A stretch of 64,000 bases of DNA from Zoroaster sp. YZ-2022 (lineage: Eukaryota; Echinodermata; Asteroidea; Forcipulatida; Zoroasteridae). Positions 14,401 through 29,400 of this stretch are shown one piece after another. The translations under genes and the position numbers were made by a program. The stretch covers positions 7,371,200 through 7,435,199 of the forward strand of contig CM055822.1 in assembly GCA_029582265.1 (NCBI GenBank). Direction: 5' to 3'. Under the pieces are notes generated by a model. It was not told the DNA's origin and made no database searches. It worked only from the letters and a program-made list of their open reading frames with translations. How positions within the stretch are numbered: the first letter of the stretch is position 1; every line of letters starts with the position of its first letter.

Positions 14401-17400
14401 CAAAACCATTTGAATGATTTTATAAGCCACTGTGTAGTACATTCACCATTTGAAACCATTCGGCTATGGAAACACACCAAGGTGTAGTGTATCCACCATT
14501 CAAAACCATTTGAATGATTTATAAGCCACTGTGTAGTACATTCACCATTTGAAACCATTCGGCTATGGAAACACACCAAGGTGTAGTGTATCCACCATTC
14601 AAAAACCATTTGAATGGATTTGAATGGTAGTAAAGCTTGCTACCAACACTTTTCAACTAGTATCACCATGTGTGTACAAAACCAATTGCCATTTTGGTAA
14701 GTGGAAATTTTGAATGGTTTCAAATGGTCAAACAGTAGGAGGGTTAATGAAATAACTAAGTTTGGTGGATTTGATACACATGGCTACATGGTCTATTCGC
14801 TGGGCTTTACTGTGGAGTACTGAATCCATCAAAACCATGGGGTGGACTTTGATGGACTTGGGGTAGTTAGGGTTAAAAGAAAACAAGACACAGAAAAGAA
14901 AGGAAAAGCAACGACAATAATTTACATAATGAAACTTGGTGAGCTGACAGCAAAGTGCAGAGGGCACAAGAAAGAAAGTATTAAACTGAAAATAAAAATG
15001 CAAAATCAATGTTATTGGTCTGGAAAAAAAATAAAATAAATAAAATAAAATAAATCACAGAAAAATGAGAGTGAGAGATTTATAGATGGATGCAGATGGG
15101 AAAGTGAAAGACAATAACAATGAAAAAAAAATCAAAACTGGGGGATCAATAATAGATCAAGGAAAATGAAAATGGAAAGAGAAAAAAAAGTAGCAAAATG
15201 TACTTTGTAATTAAAGATAGACCATCCTGAAAAAAAAAAGCATTCGGTAAACTTATGCCTAAAATCCCACATCAATTTTTCCAAGAAATAATATATCGAG
15301 TGCCGTTATTTTGTTAAATGGGAGCATTTATTATATCAAGAGGTAACATCTGGACTGTTCCATTTTCACGAGGTGAAGCCGAGTGAAAATGGGACAGTCC
15401 GGATGTAATATTTGTTACATTTTTTATAATATCAATGTTCTTTTGGGGATGCAACATACCTCCCCTCCTGCAAAGCACCAAGGTCGACCGTTCTGAGGTA
15501 AACAACCTCAACCGCACCAAGGCTCGTCTCCTGTCCGGCTGTTGGTTTGCCCCATTGGCACTGATCCAAGATCCACACTGTCGGCACTTCCACGATGAAA
15601 ACACCCTCGTTGGATGAGATCTGAGCGTACTTCTGGAGGTTTCCATGGAGATTCGAGGGTTTGATTCCAACCTGTGCATGAGAAAATGTGTATTTATTGA
15701 ATGAATTATTAATCACTGGTAATCCTCCAATTGTATACTACTCAAAACAGTTTAGGGAACACCGGAATAATCTCAGTTAAAGCAAGATCATTTATTTCAG
15801 ATAAACACAATGTTTCACAGAATTGATGAGAAACAACTGCACAATAAAACAGATGATAAAGGATGCATGTAGTGATTACACATTTCATGACATGACTACT
15901 GAAAGAGAGAGGGGGTTGCAAATGAAAATCCCGGTTCATGGAACATTTCAAACCTATTTGATGTTAAAAATCCGGTGTTCCCTAAATTGTTTTGAGTAGT
16001 ATATAAACCTTCCGGTAAAATACAAGGTATCAACCATTACAAAAATACTCACGCCACGTGCCATGTTACAAATTTGTCATAAATTATGATCAAAGATGAC
16101 TGGCTCTATTTAAAAAATATAATGCTTATGTACACGGGAAGGACAGCTAAGTATAACATACATGCAGAGACCTATAGTCCAAAAGTACTTGAAATTGTAC
16201 ACAAATTTTGACTTTTCTAGGTTAACTGTAGTATAGTAGAACGCTACTATGATGAACATCATTGGGTCCACAAAAAATGTTCACTAAGGTGGTTGTTGTC
16301 TAATCATTTTGTTTGTTTGTTTAATCAATGATCTGGTAATATTGGCAATTTAGATTCCTACCCAGTGTCATAATTTGCTCTCGTAACGGGAGCCAAAGGT
16401 CATGTTAGTTATAACCAAATGTGAGTTATAGTGGCATTCATTAAAGAACGTATTTTTTATTAAATTTTGGTTCATTTGAATTTTATTCGTTTTTTTTTTT
16501 TTTTTTTTTTTTTTTGGGGGGGTGGGGGTGTTGAAATGGATGTAATTTTTGCAGATTTGCGAATCGCATTTATGTGTGTTGGACTTGCCACCTTTGAGCC
16601 ACGCCTTGTCTTACCACGTCTTCCCTGCCGAAAAGAAGCTGCACGGCCAGCCGGCTCTGCCCCTCTGCTACAGACGGACACGCCTCACACAGAAGATTCA
16701 GGGCTACCTGTTCCCTGTTGACTGGCACACCCAGCTGTTTACACGTCTCCCCCACCAAAGACTTCACTGCTTGCTGTTGGACAGAAATGAAATCATGTCG
16801 TCAAATCCTTTACCAACTGCATGCACATAAGAAGCTTGATTCGAAGAAAAAAATGAGTTAGAACATAAACTTTCACTGAACTCAACTAAATTGAAAGATA
16901 CTTCAAATCTAAGAAGCTTTCCTCTAAGGGAGGAGGGCCGAAGTCATGGTAAACCCAAGCCTTTGAGAAGCCAGGCCAGGCCCAGGCTTTGCCCTAGCCT
17001 AAGGAGTCTATATAATCCCCTAGCTAATGAATAGATCTGAAATAGCTCTTATTGTTAACACAGACTTGACTAACTCTTCAGCTGTTGTTCACAACTGCAG
17101 CCATTATAATGAGCTCTACTTGGCTGGGCTAGGCTCTCCAGAAGTCCAGGTTATGTTGATTGGCAGGTACTGTATTGTTAGGAGGCCAGGTAGCATGGGT
17201 CTGGCCGGACTTCTCAAAGGCATGGCTGTACCATGGCTTTTGCCATCCTCCCTAAGTAACTGATCATGAATGGTTCCATGTACAGATTCTTGTTCAACCC
17301 ACCAGCTTCGCCTTGAAGTTTTCAGCATGACTGGGTGACCTCTGACACAGTGACCCCTCGACCTGCAAGGACACATCCTGGAGGTCTGTCTGCAATGCGG

Positions 17401-20400
17401 CCCTCAGCTCGTCAGGACTCAGCCGCTGTGATTGGACAGTTTCCGCCGCTGTTGCCATGACGTGGTGCAAGAGTTTATTGGACTGGCAATGGAGGAGTTC
17501 ATGGGATTCTTTGTTGCTACAGCAACCCCGAATAAGAAGTGAGGTGCATTCTGGGTGAAGATGAAAGCCGCCGATCAGGGCTAATTCCATCTTGGGTAGC
17601 TCGGACAATGCTTGTCTGTAGACCTATGGGTTATTATTGGAAATTAACACAAAACATACATGTAATGTTCTGATCTTGTAAGTCAAATATAGTGTACAAT
17701 AAGGATTGTACACTGCTGGTAAAATGTCTGTAAGTGCATCCATACTTTATAAGAACAACGAGAGATGTCTCCCACAGGGATGGGTAAAAAAAAAACTGGC
17801 CACATTAGACAGGTGGATTGGATGACTACTAGGTATTAAAAATGCCTTTTGGCCCCCTCTGTCTTGCAGGTGGCCACTTCGTCCAGATGGCAATCATAGC
17901 ACGTTTGACTACAGTACATACCGATAGCTGGAGGTCAAGATTCTGTCTGACCTCTGACACCTTTGAATCGGCCTGGTGACCCACATGAGGCCGAGCATCC
18001 TCCAGAAGCTGTCTCTCATTGGCTGTAAGAGACTCCCCTTTACGCAGAGATCTTGTCACCTAGAATGTAAATTGTCGTTACATAAATTAGGGGGGTGATT
18101 TGACAAAAGTTTAAAAAAAATCCTGAAAAATGGCTAACAGGCCTGCGTGTACAGGGTAAGTCTCCCTTTGGTCTTGAGGACAAATCCCCCTGAACCTCCT
18201 GCATGTTTAATTTTGGATGATTTACAGACTCTCCACATCCCCACAAACAAGAAACAAGAGGTTTCTTCTTTCAAGATAATTTTGAGGCAAAGGGAGATTT
18301 GTAAAAATCCTGAAATCATGAAAAATCCTGCGAAATCACAGTCCTGATAAGTAACAATATTGAGGACCATGGCATTTTAAACACATGTAATGAAACATAC
18401 CAATGGTCTATTTATCTCCTCCCTGGTGATTTCAAATTTTGCCAATTAACCCTAACCCCCTAGCTTCATGTATTTTGGCTAAGAATCTTCCTGAATCCGC
18501 CAAAATCCAACACCATGCAGTAACACTACCACATAACTGTTGGACTGGAATTGGGACACCCGGCCCCATGCAAAGTATCCCTGTCTGGGCTATACAGTAC
18601 TGAGTCCATCAAAATACAACACCATGCAGTAACACTACCACCCAACTGTTGGACTTAGCTGGAATTGGGACACCCGGCCCCATGTAAAAGTATCCCTGTC
18701 TGGGCTATACAGTACTGAGTCCATCAAAATACAACACCATGCAGTAACACTACCACCCAACTGTTGAACTTAGCTGGAATTGGCACACCCGGCCCCATGC
18801 AAAGTATCCCTGTCTGGGCTATACAGTAGTGAGTCCATTTTTGAGAGGAAACAAAGAAAATTGGACTGAAAAATAACTTAAAAATGTGATCTCCAGATTA
18901 GCGTACCGGTGTTCGACCAACTTAGCTCTCCATCCCCTATAGTTGGTGGTCTCCAAATTGTCAATATTATTCTGAGGGTGCTATACCATGTACATAACGT
19001 CAAAAGTCATTTTACCCATACATGTCTTGCAGACAGGGATCACTACCCAAGTTATGATGCTTAAACTGGGTAAATTACTAGATGCTGCGTTTGCACCAGT
19101 GAATGTGCCTTTTCGGGATTGGAAAACACTGCCCCCTATTGATTTCCGGCAATCAATAAATTATCCATTTAACTGCAACTGACCTGCGAGGCGGCGATCC
19201 ATGTACTGCAGGCCTCCCTGATGCGTTCCTCACACCTCTCCCCGATCAATACATCTTCCACCTCCTCGTAACCGCCGAGCGGAGAGAAGACATCGGTCGC
19301 TGACCGGAAGAAATGACACTGGGTCTGCAGCATTAGGAGAAAGCACCTCGCCAAAACCTGGAGAAATTGAAGAAAAAACTGTACATGTATTCAACACCAT
19401 TGGTAAAACCTGCGTGCACAAACCTACCGGTGAAAGCATTAAGAAAGAGTGCTTGCTCATCAGGTTTTTTTTATTGTGAACAATTTTAATTAATGATTTT
19501 AATTGTTGACCAAAAAAATCAACATAAATACAGCTTTAGCTGTTGAAAACTGCTTACTACAACAAGAGTGCCCGTTTGTTTTAAATCTATGCAAAATAAT
19601 GGTTACCGGAATTATGGTTTCGAACCTGACAGGTTATTTCACCAGTAATTTTGTTTTTGATCAGTATTTTCCATAAATATTGAATGGAAACAAAATATCA
19701 CTTTCAAATATTTCATGCACAGAATTACTGAAGAATCATTTAACAATCCATAGGTCGTCATTATTTCACAAGAAAAATTACACACATGTGTCTTACTGCA
19801 ACATACAATGTACATTTACAGTGTATATATTTATTTATTACTTAATTACTGTTTATTCATGCCCTGGTTAATAATTTTGTAAAATATTCTGTTGGAAAAA
19901 TGTTTCTTTTCTTCCTACTTTAGGAAAAGACAAGTGTAAAGATATAAAAAGAATATGGACAGTAAATAATTTGTTTAAATTTTATGTTTTTAACCCTAAC
20001 CCTCCTAAATCCTCTATAATCCTCCGGAAGATTTGGAGGATTTTGGAGGAATGAGGCACGTTCGAAAATCACCAATTGGAGGATTATGGAGGATTGAGGA
20101 GGGTCGTGCATTTGATAGTGGAGGATTATGAAGGATTGAGGCAGTGAGCTTCATGCATAAACTCAAGTTGGAGGATTATGAAGGATTGAGGCAATGAGTT
20201 TCATGCACAAACACATTTCGGAGGATTATGAAGGATTGAGGAAGGTACATTGTACCTGGTAATTAAGGCTAGGGAGTTAGGGTTAATAGAGGATTATGAA
20301 GGATTGAGGAAGGTACCTGGTAATTAAGGCTAGGGAGTTAGGGTTAAGAGAGGATTATGAAGGATTGAGGAAGGTCCCTGGGAATTAAGGCTAGGAGTTA

Positions 20401-23400
20401 GGGTTAATAGAGGATTATGAAGGATTGAGGAAGGTACCTGGTAATTAAGGCTAGGGATTATTAAGGATTGAGGAAGGTACCTGGTAATTAAGGCTAGGGA
20501 GTTAGGGTTAATAGAGGATTATGAAGGATTGAGGAAGGTACCTGGTAATTAAGGCTAGGGAGTTAGGGTTAATAGAGGATTATGAAGGATTGAGGAAGGT
20601 ACCTGGTAATTAAGGCTAGGGAGTTAGGGTTAATAGAGGATTATGAAGGATTGAGGAAGGTACCTGGTAATTAAGGCTAGGGAGTTAGGGTTAATGAAGG
20701 TCGTCCATCACAAGGCTCTGAAAAAGGCCACTCAAGGTGAGGACTAAACAAAGAGGGGAAAAAAAGGAGCTAAGAAAAAGAGGAATTCACCAAGTAGAAA
20801 GATAACTGTTGATATTTCCAAAATAATTGTTATTGGCCTTACGTTTTGAACCTAGCAGGTTCTTTTCTCATTTTGTCTTGAGAAAGAACCTGCTACACGT
20901 AGGTTCGAAACGTAAGGCCTATAACTACTATTTTACATTTATACTGCAGGTCCTTTAGGTTAGTAAGCAGTTTGCTACAGCTAATTCTCTATTTATATCT
21001 ATTGATATTTCGTTTGAACGGGGACAGATTATACATGTACATGTAGGTAGCGGGGGAAACAGGATACAGGTAAGGAATTCCAAAGTGAGATAGTTGCGTG
21101 GGAAGAAACTGCATAAGTACCTTATAGTATTTGCTTTGGGGACAGTTACTGTATGGCTGTGAACAAACAGAAAAACGTGTAGTGTGGCCAAAGGTTCAGT
21201 TCTATGTAAGAACAGCCCTGGACGATTTCTCTGAACTTCCAGAATTCAATCATGCACAAACTGATGAATGATTAATCCATTTATCACTCGGTAATACATC
21301 TCCTCATAGATCACTCTTGGTGCTTCAACACACCCACACACACACACAGACAAAACAAATGACTGGGCAAAAACAATATTGATTGAAAGAGGAGATTCTA
21401 GGAATGGATGGATTATGAGCAGGTTCATCCTTAGAGATTGCTTCCCTGGATGTCCAAAAATGGCAATTACTTAGCAACCGGCCAGATGGAAACTACAGAC
21501 AATGGAGTAATTGAGATGGATTTTTCTTGGAAGGATGAAATTGAATCAGGAATGCGACACTTTATTAAGCGAACAGATGGCACTTGTACAAAAAACAAAA
21601 GAACAGTGAGTGAATTGTTGTATTTTTTCAGGGGTGTGATTTGACAGAAGTAAAAAAAAATCATGAAAAAATAGGTACCAGGCCTGGGTCTCCCTTTGGT
21701 CTAGAGGACAAAGCCCCTTGAACCTCCTGTGGGTAGCAGGCCTGGGTCTCCCTTTGGTCTAGAGGACAAAGCCCCCTGAACCTCCTAGATGTTTTATTTT
21801 GGAGGATTTACAGACTCTCCACAAACAAGCAACTAGAGGTTTGGACACAATACAGGTTACATTACTTCTTTCTTTCCTTGGTGGCTACTTCTCTTCTTTC
21901 AAGAACATTTTGAGGCAAAGGGAATTTTGTAAAAAATCCTGAAATCATGAAAAATCCCGAGAAATCCCAGGCCTGATTCTTGTTAATATTTATCTGAAGA
22001 TATTACATGTGTATTTCCTCTAGATTTTTCGCTATTCTACAAATTTTTGACTTTTTTTCATGGAACATTGTTTATCCTGTTAACCAGTTCGCTTCGGAGG
22101 CCGTGTATACACGCAATTTTTTTTTGGACAGCGGATCGGAGAGCGTCTAAACACGCAGTCCGATTTTTGTGTGTGTCACCGGGAGACTTGTCAACACGCC
22201 ACACGTGGCGTGCCGTCGTGGCGGCTGACTTGTATACACGTAATCATTTCTCGGAGTCCATTGGGTCACGGTTCGGTGGCCCCGGACAAAATGCACTGCA
22301 AATACTAAACGAGTTGACTCTTTTCGTTGATTTTTGCCTAATCCCTTTATCCAAGACCTGTTCCTTTGACGTACCAGCCAGGGATTTGTAAAGAGGGATT
22401 TATATCCATTGTTTACGAGGCATTCGATCTCTCTCCAGGTATGCCATCTTTTCGACCGGGCGCTGGTCGCTAATAGGCCGTTGCATCGGGCTTGCCAACG
22501 GTCTAATTGTGCTGAACAAACACAACCGTAATTAAAAAACTAGCCATTTAATTCTCAAAATGTCAATGAGTAAGGTGTTTATTTGGGTGTCCGAACTTAG
22601 TTTCATTGACCCAAAAAATTATTAATGGCTAGAAATTTTTTCAGATTTTTCACTGAAAATAAACCCGCACAGGGGACCGGAAAAAAATAAATATTCCCGA
22701 CGTCAACTGGTTAAAAGAGAAAACATACATGTATTCCACAAAACAGTTAATAGTACAGTCATTTTCAGGGAATTTTGAATAGCATATCATTAATTTTGTG
22801 TAGCATTCTGACATGCAATACAAGTGAAAGCGTTCACTGAATAAAAAAACAAAACACAAAACAACCAAACAAAAAAAACCTATTATGTGAAAGTAAAAAC
22901 AGATTTTTTTTTTTTTTTTAAAGGAATTTTGTATAATTTACATGTACGTAGGTATATACATGTACGTCATTTCCTGAATTACATGTTTACATGTACATAG
23001 GTTTACATAGATATTACTCACTAAAAATTTAAAAAAAGCCTATGGGTACATACACGTATGCAGAGTACAGTGCATGTAAAATGCAATTATGCAAAGTAAA
23101 CCAAAAAGCCTGGTGAGATGGAAATAGCCAGACAAGTGTTAGCAACACGTGTAGCACCTTGAGCCGAGTAAGATTCACAAACATTATTGGAAACTGGGTC
23201 CAGCAAAAATAATGGGCTGGTTCCAACATCCTACACATGTGCACCCTGAGACACATTTTAAGAAGATTGCGATTAAGTTAACCCTCCTACAATCAGTGCA
23301 ATTTTTGAAACAACCCATTCAGGCCACTCCAAGCCATTAGCTGTTGCCAGTGGCCTCCTATGGTTACCCTTCTGTGCACTGTCACACCACTGAGATTGCA

Positions 23401-26400
23401 GGGTAAAGTGGTCTCCCATCGATACATTGCAGGCCATACTAATATGTTCAAACATTTACAGTGGCCTTGGGTGACACAAAGTTGATTTTGTAAGATTACT
23501 TGGACAGGACAGCAGGCTTGTACACATGTACTGAAGGTTGCTCAAGAGCAGAATTTTGTGGATCGGAGTGGCCTCCATGTGTAGGAGGGTTTTAATGGCT
23601 TCTTGGAATTAAATCATTCAATTAAATCTTTCCGAGAAGCCATTAGCATCATTGTGAATTAAAGATGTACATGTACATATGTACACTGTGTCCAGTAAAT
23701 TCCATGTAAAGTTTACGTGTATATACGCTGATTTGTAATACATGTATGTCACTTGACTTAGTTTCAATTTCAAAATCAAACATTCCATTAACAGGCACAC
23801 ATACATGTATATCTACAAATAGGTACAAGATGAAACCAACAAGTAAACAAGCCTCCAAACAAACTAGACAAACAAGCAAACAAACAAACAAGCAAGCAAA
23901 CAAGTGAACAAGCAAATAAGAAAAATAAACAAAATTCAATAACAAACCAAATTAACGCAATCAAAACAAACAAACACAGCTGCCATCTTGGCTGGTCTTG
24001 AACATCATCATATAGACAAAACTTAGTGATGACGCAGAAATGCCTAGCCGTGTCTTACATCGTGTCCTTGAACAATTGTCTCCATCCCCGGGATTGGTCT
24101 TTGCCTCGGTGTCCCTCGAGATGTTCCCAACGGACATTTTGATTCTTGAAATGGAAGTGCCCTTATAATACCATAGATAAAAATGCCTCACATTTTGTCG
24201 ACAAACCAGTACGGCTCGACATCAAAGCGCACCACCCCAAATAATTCACTAACGATATACATGCATCTTGAATACAATGGCCTACAGTATGGCAATTCCA
24301 TGGGTACTCACGTTATTTTTTTGAGGTTTTGGGCCCACTCTTAATGACATAATATACATTATATCTCACTCATTTTTTTTGGTCACAGTAGTTGCATTAT
24401 ACCCAGACCTTACTCAGCACAAAATAATTTCAGAAATTTGTTACATGTATGATATGTAAGAGAAAAAGCAACATTCTATGCATGTTCGAAAAATGTAACG
24501 CGAGTAACCATAATTTTTCTCTTGCATGTAACAGATTGCTGAAATTACTTTGTTGTACTGAGTAAGGTCAAGGTATAATGCAACTACTTTGAAAAAAACT
24601 CATGAGTGAAATATAGAAGGAAATTATGGCATTAAGAGTGTGCCCAATACTTCAAAAATGTAATGCGAGTAACCATGGAATTATCCAGTAGCTGAATGGG
24701 AGTAAACACAACAACAGCATACATTGTACTACATATCGCTTGTTGTAAAATACGTACGGTACACTTCTAACAAACCATATATTTTTTTTCCAGGTCATTT
24801 TAGTTGTTCATCCACTCCTCCCCGCCGGGCCTTGGCCCCTATCCTTTGAATTATGACTCGTGGCCGAGCGGTCTAGCGCACCGAACTCAAGTTCTGGTGT
24901 TGCCAGCAGCAGGGTGTGGGTTCGAGCCCCGGTCGTGACACTTGTATCCTTGAGCAAGGTACTTAACCATAATTGCTTCGTCCTTCGGATGGGACGTAAA
25001 GCCGTAGGTCCCGTGTGTTGTATAATGCACGTAAAGTGGATTGTCGTGGCCGAGCGGTCTAGCGCACTGAACTCAAGTTCTGGTGTTGCCAGCAGCAGAG
25101 TGTGGGTTCGAGCCCCAGCCGTGACACCTGTGTCCTTGAGCAAGACACTTAACCATAATTGCTTCTCTCCACCCAGGGGTTAAATGGGTACCTGTGAAGG
25201 CAGAGATGGTTTGCTCTCTATGCGCTAGAAATGGCAGCAATTGAGCTGTATACTCCCCAGGGAGCTGAGATGGTTTCAGGAATGATTTATGAGCCTTATG
25301 AGCCTTATGAGCAGGGATAATAATATAATGCGCCTTGAGCGCCACTTAGTTGGTGGATACGTGCGCTATATAAATCTATACATTATTATTATTATTATTG
25401 CATTAACCCTAACCTTAACCCTCCCAAATCCTCCAAAATCCTCTTTGCTAAAGTGAAGGGATTTTGAAGGATTGAGGTTATTAGGCATACTTGCCTTTCC
25501 ATGGTACATGTACATCCATGTTTGTTGTAGTGATTGCAAGGTCAGTGCTTGGGTCAGTGGACACTGTTTATTGCTCCATGCATGCAGGGAGGGTCCCTGG
25601 CCATGTACATGTATCACAGATTAGAAACACATGTGTGCATACATGTCACGTGCTTGCTTAATGAAGGATTTTGGAGGATTTAGGTTATGGGCCTAGGGAG
25701 TTAGGGTTAATAGTACAGTGTACATGTAAATAGCTGGGGACGGCCCAGATTAATCATATCCATGTTAAAAGGCTCTCACTAATTAGACAAATAATACCCA
25801 CAGGCCCCCTCGAGAACACGTGAAATGTTTCACGTACATGTATCAACACAATACGAAGGGAGATCTACCTCCCCATTTAATTTACATGTATATTACACAC
25901 AGTTATCAGAGGAGGCGGCGAGGCAAGCATACACTATACAAACTGTAGGGTGTATGGCATCTCCACAGACCTAATTCCAAAAACCCCTCAATCTAATTCC
26001 TCACAGGGCTGTGCACATCGTCCCCGCAGGGCTCACAGATGATTCCCTGTACTGTCATACAGCGTACACTTGTACAGCAGCCTGTATTCCCTGCCAGCCT
26101 CATCATCATGCCGGAGGGAGTACGCGTGCTACTGTACTGTGTATGTGCACTGGCACGGTGATTAGGTTCACACCAAAATAAGAAAACCTGAAAATTCCCC
26201 AGAGCCTTTGGGATGAAATCAGGGTTATAGAATGTAGCTTAAGCCGTGGTGTTGCTTTTTTAAAAACAGTCCTTGTTCTATATGCTTTAACACACTGTAA
26301 CTGTGAGTCAGACTCATGAGATCCCAGAACAAATACAAATGTATTTTTATTTTCACAACAATGTGACTAGTATGACCGTGAAATCTTATGAACAGTTACA

Positions 26401-29400
26401 ATAACACATATACATAACAGCAAAAGAATAATAATAATAATATAAATATTTTATATAGCGATGTACACTACGTCTCACAACGCTTTACAGATAGAAGTAT
26501 AATAAAAAGTGTAAAATAAGAGCACACTAAAAATATACTGTTTATACAAACATCACCCCCTAAATTTTGTTAAGTAATTATATTATTAAACATAATAAAT
26601 ATACAATGTTGTGGGATGGTTGGCTGCCAGGTCAACCAAATTTGCCACATTGTGTTCGTGTTACACTCCATACTCATAATATTCTTCATAAAACAAATTA
26701 TATTAATTATAAAATGAAAATAATAAATATTTTTAGGGGTGACGTTTCTTTTGCTGTTATGTATACATTGTATGTGTACACGTGTATACATATATGTACA
26801 CAAAGTGATCTCACTGATTAGTTTGACTGATTTATAATGTGTTCAAGAAATGACATACATGTATAAAACTACATGAATCTAAGCTTACATGTACATGTGT
26901 GTGTTTGTAAACTAAAATCTGCTACATGTATCTGCTGAAGGAGATAGAAAAATAACCATTCAATATACAGTATAGTTAAATACACTGTACTACAGGTTAT
27001 GTACATGTGTACATGTAGATGTACATGGACATGGACAAGGCAGAGTTCAGTATAATAGCTGTATTTATAGAGCGCCAAATTGCCAAAGAATACAAGGCAC
27101 TACAACAGAGAAAGCATGTATTATTGACATCAAATACTGTACAGTGTACATGTACTGTGCGATCTGTAATCAAAGTTGTTTAATCTTAAGTCACATTTCA
27201 TTTTACTTGGGACTTGACTTTGAAACAAATTGTGACAGCGAGATCTTCCAAAACACGATAAAACTACTGCACTCTCCATGTTTCTTCAGTCTCCTGATGA
27301 CGGCTAGGGCAGACTAGTGGAAACGTTGAGAACAAACCAACCGGCTCTTCTCAGAGCCATCACTTCTTCCAAGAAGAGATCATTACATGGTGTCACCCAA
27401 AAGAACTCAAGTATCTATCTCCACCATGCAAAGCCTCAAATCCTACAAATTGTGACTTGACTTGTTGAGAAAAGTCACTTGACTTGGAAAATTAAAGTAT
27501 AGGTTTTTGACTGCCATTTTGTTGAAGAGTTTACATTGGATCACAACCCTTTCCCCGGGGTCTATACCATTTTTAGGATCGATACTGCTCAAAAGTATTT
27601 GGGAAGAGGTTGATCAAATGATACAGCATTCTGTTGCATGTTTTGTGTATTCCATTTTACAGTTACTTCTACTAGACTCATTTTGAAGTGAAGGCACAAT
27701 GTCAAAATTAGTTGATGACACATGATGTTTGTTCCACCAATCAAGTAACAATGATCCGTGTGTTGACAAGACCTATTATTTTGGACATCAATTTTCTCCC
27801 AAATTCTTTAAAATATTTTCCGTTAATTGCATAAAATGCACATTTCATCAGTTTTCAGCTGATTATAAATATTATTACCATTATATTTGTCTGATTAAAA
27901 CCCTTCTATCACTGCAAGGGTCAAAATCAGTAAAATTTGTTATATACTTGTCAAGGTATATCTAGTGCATTTGAATGTCAAACACTGTCAAACCTTAACG
28001 TGTAGTCAGTACATTTACAGGTCAAAATGAGTCGACCGTTTATGACAGGAAAAAGCATTGTCTTGTACGTGAGGATGGTCAAAATCTGCCAACAATCTAG
28101 TTTGTGTGGCCATCGGGTGCGAACTTTCGGTAAACCAGTTAACCGGCCGTGTAAGTTTCAGTAAACTGTTAGCGAATTAAAGGGACAGTGTCATCACAAA
28201 CAACAGGGCATTGAATCAGAGTGCTAGTTTTTACTCCACTGAAAATAATACCCCACATGATATGGTCATATTTCCGTTGCTGCTGCATAAATGAGTCACT
28301 AATTTTCAGTCACCGTGTTCATCTTAAACTAGGACACTGATTTCATGCTAGGGCTGTGCGTTTTCGGATATTTTTGGAACCGGATACCCAAAATCAGTAA
28401 AGTTCGGATACCCGGATGCCCATTTTCATTCTTGTTGAAAACACACCTCCTTTGGTGTACAAATACATGTAAATGTTAACAAAATTGACCTTTATAATAC
28501 AGAGGATACCATATACAATTCGATCTTTATTCAAGTATAACATCTTGGTGACAAAATATTGTATTTACTGAAAGTTATTTCTGAAATAAAACTGTAACAA
28601 TTGCGACAAAAGTGTCTTTAATAACCCAAGTTACAATGTACCATATACACTGTACAAAAGCCCAATATCGATCATCACACGCGCGCACACACGGCCGGTG
28701 CATCACGCAGCTACAGCGGCCTCACACATGACTGTGTCAGGAGTGACTACCATATCAGAAGACAATGATCACTGGTGTGTGCGTGATCAGAGCGCATGCG
28801 TATAGCAAGTTGACTTGGATGTTCATGTTACAAAACACGTGTTGAATAATGTCATTGGTCAATCAAAGGCAATGTGGGCGGAACTAACCCGTTGTGGGAA
28901 AACAATACATGTGCTTCTGCCTTGCCGCGCCCCTGCCTTCTAAATAAGGATATCCCGTACGTCATGTTGGCTTTGGATAAGGACATGATTTTGCGTACTA
29001 AAATAATATTTAATATTATGAAACTAACAAACTGCAAAATATTACGAATCTAAAATCAGAACTTGAATGTTAATTTGTTTCTATCACAATGAACTTTAGT
29101 TAAATGTCAATAAACCTGTCAATAAACCTTGTTTCCTGAAAGAATGAATTTATAAGAAACCTAGCTAGGAATAATTAAAAAAACAACTACATGTACGACT
29201 AATAAAGCTAAACAATGATTTTAAAAATTAAGATTATTTTCAGAACCCAATATTTCTCTTTCAAAATCGGTTGCGGTGTACTGATTGTTACTTATCATTG
29301 ATAAGTTATAAATCATGTTCACTTTGGTTGGGTAGCAGTTATGCGGGCGTTCATTGCCAGGAATACCAGCATGTTCACGTTATCAGGCGTTAAGCAGCTC

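Noticed and set aside
20270..20700. TTAGGGTTA motifs as interstitial telomere repeats
   Set aside because: TTAGGG occurs once per 61-bp unit as part of the TTAA element end, not as a (TTAGGG)n run.
22047..22391. 114-codon open frame on the plus strand
   Set aside because: It lies inside a TTAA-flanked element, has no recognisable domain, and shows no splice or codon-use support.
24860..25130. Genuine tRNA-Leu genes
   Set aside because: The tRNA-like heads lack a complete cloverleaf with acceptor stem and continue into a SINE body with an (ATT)n tail; the same heads recur at several loci.
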